Shown here piece after piece: positions 48,310 through 49,067 of a stretch of 49,067 bases of DNA (position 1 is its first letter; each line of letters opens with the position of its first letter). A model generated the notes under the pieces. It searched no databases. It saw nothing but the letters and a program-made list of their open reading frames with translations, and had not been told where the DNA came from. The stretch spans positions 1 to 49,067 of the forward strand of contig JACRPI010000030.1 in NCBI GenBank assembly GCA_016214075.1, read 5' to 3'. Both the position numbers and the translations under genes were made by a program. The stretch comes from Candidatus Woesearchaeota archaeon (lineage in GTDB: Archaea > Nanobdellota > Nanobdellia > Woesearchaeales > DSVV01).

Positions 48310-48789
48310 ATGAAAGAAGTTTGTAATAATTTGTATGTTGGAACAGAAGCGTCATGTTTCCATAGTCCAAAAGAAGGTTGGGCTGTCATTCATGCTTGTA
48401 AATCACCTTGTCACCAGAAAAGGTTGAATTATACTGGAAGCTTATCTCCTTCTCATCCAAACTACTTAATTTTTGAGGAAGAAAATAATCTATACTTGAA
48501 CATTGTCGACATGGATAAAATTCTCCCCAAATATACAGATCCTGTCTTTGGGAAAGCAATAGCGTTTATAGAGCAGAATATTGCTAATAAGAAAATAATA
48601 ATCCATTGCAATCAAGGACAATCAAGGTCTCCTGCAATTGCTTTAGTTTTTCTAGCAAAAAAAGAATTGTTCACTAAATCATCCTATCCAGAAGCGGTTA
48701 TTGCATTTCGCAAACTTTACCCAAACTACCAACCAGGAATTTGCATTCAAAATTATCTTATTAACAATTGGCAGAGGTTAGTTAATTGA
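48310..48789 (+). CDS. dual-specificity protein phosphatase-like
   Basis: The signature H-C100-x5-R106 (IIHCNQGQSRSPAIALVFL) is intact and the general acid may be Asp in VDMDKILPKYTDP. An N-terminal LYVGTEA-type start is typical of DSPs. The length of 159 is normal. It is separated by one base from the CARF-HTH stop, so the two are co-translated. The substrate could be a phosphoprotein or phosphorylated nucleotide. Confidence 0.85.
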   Translation: MKEVCNNLYVGTEASCFHSPKEGWAVIHACKSPCHQKRLNYTGSLSPSHPNYLIFEEENNLYLNIVDMDKILPKYTDPVFGKAIAFIEQNIANKKIIIHCNQGQSRSPAIALVFLAKKELFTKSSYPEAVIAFRKLYPNYQPGICIQNYLINNWQRLVN

Positions 48790-48791
48790 AG

Positions 48792-48932
48792 ATGACAACC
48801 TACTCACACTCAAAACTTGGTACATTCCAACAATGCAAATACAAGTATAAGCTTCAATACATTGACAAAGTCAAAGTAGATGTCCCTGACACAGTAGAAA
48901 CATTCATGGGAAAATTGGTTCATGAAGTCTTA
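48792..48932 (+). pseudogene. PD-(D/E)XK nuclease start, interrupted by an IS
   Basis: The opening MTTYSHSKLGTFQQCKYKYK and the later segment ETFMGKLVHEVLE match RecB/Cas4-like PD-(D/E)XK nucleases (S-x-L-x-x-F-x-x-C, then G-x-x-x-H-E-x-L). The gene starts 2 bases after the phosphatase stop. The IS enters after codon 47 (reading into the IS to a TGA at 48951), so it is inactive. A decayed copy of the same start lies at 1382-1453. Confidence 0.75.
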
Positions 48933-49067
48933 GAGCCTATCCCATTAGATTGACCTCCATGTAATTATTCCACATGCGAGATGCAATAATCCTATGTAAG
49001 CATCTGGTCTTTTAGACCAACGAATCAATAACCCTCTAAATCGGTTGAACCAACTATGTGTACGTTC
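48933..49067 (-). mobile_element. IS5-like insertion sequence, 3' end (partial)
   Basis: The terminal repeat CTTAGAGCCTATCCC (48929-48943) is the inverse of the one at 126-140. The element encodes the end of a leftward transposase and runs off the right edge. Its orientation matches the IS at position 1. Confidence 0.75.
48945..49067 (-). CDS. IS5-family transposase, C-terminal fragment
   Basis: The last 40 residues include ERTHSWFNRFRGLLIRW and end HLACGIITWRSI. This is the well-known C-terminal region of IS5/IS427-group transposases (E-R-T-x-x-W-L-x-R-x-R-R-L). The DDE catalytic glutamate lies in this Y/E-R-x-x-x-W region. The N-terminal part of such a transposase is at 1-66. Confidence 0.75.
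   Translation of the reverse strand, partial: ERTHSWFNRFRGLLIRWSKRPDAYIGLLHLACGIITWRSI

Overview
The window reads as chromosome of an AT-rich archaeon, most likely a DPANN lineage of the Woesearchaeota/Pacearchaeota kind (inference). Archaeal markers are a 20S proteasome beta subunit, the KH/metallo-beta-lactamase/beta-CASP factor aCPSF1 (FttA), GatD, TrmB- and CARF-type regulators, tRNA genes with bulge-helix-bulge introns and no encoded CCA, and TATA boxes about 25 bases before many start codons. Several enzymes are of bacterial type (TGS/editing-domain ThrRS, long cofactor-independent phosphoglycerate mutase), as is common in DPANN. No rRNA and no CRISPR array is present.

Layout. 1-3390 is a decayed accessory island: the end of an IS5-like element, a 5'-truncated AlbA/Schlafen-type ATP-binding gene, fragments of two nuclease genes and a PD-(D/E)XK-like protein. 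3394-22526 is mostly core: proteasome beta, aCPSF1, an amino-acid permease fused to a methyltransferase, a YhcG-type nuclease that seems to have landed in the permease 5' end, ThrRS, enolase, an EEP hydrolase, an aldo/keto reductase and phosphoglycerate mutase. 22540-25577 holds four of the five tRNA genes (Gly, Ser, Met, Lys), a 2-hydroxyacid dehydrogenase, MutY and tRNA-linked hairpin elements. 25626-36151 carries membrane proteins, a HIT protein and a leftward MoxR/VWA cluster without a DUF58 gene, then a DUF4258/zinc-ribbon toxin-antitoxin pair. 36528-41572 has gatD, a nucleotidyltransferase pair, an oversized 2-hydroxyacid dehydrogenase and a TrmB regulator divergent from it. 41569-42118 is an unusually structured non-coding region. 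42119-47181 has a small ribbon-helix-helix operon, a class I aldolase, a VOC protein and a NACHT-like STAND NTPase. 47283-49067 is a second accessory island: a CARF-HTH regulator, a dual-specificity phosphatase and a PD-(D/E)XK nuclease start interrupted by the same IS seen at position 1.

Metabolism. Enolase, phosphoglycerate mutase, a class I aldolase and two 2-hydroxyacid dehydrogenases point to sugar-phosphate metabolism. GatD points to amidation of Glu-tRNA(Gln).

The most novel content is non-coding. (1) Four copies of a ~130-nt element (family A) share a ~24-bp outer helix with conserved bulges and two inner hairpins whose sequences differ but stay paired; two copies continue into two more hairpins and a T-run. 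(2) Two hairpin elements (family B) sit downstream of tRNA-Ser and tRNA-Lys, and each ends in a copy of its own tRNA's 3' end. (3) Four consecutive perfect hairpins at 41569-41749 have related or mutually complementary loops. (4) A ~150-bp upstream block is shared by an intron-bearing class II tRNA and an unannotated structured region at 41901. Pairings and repeats were read by eye; no folding or database search was run.
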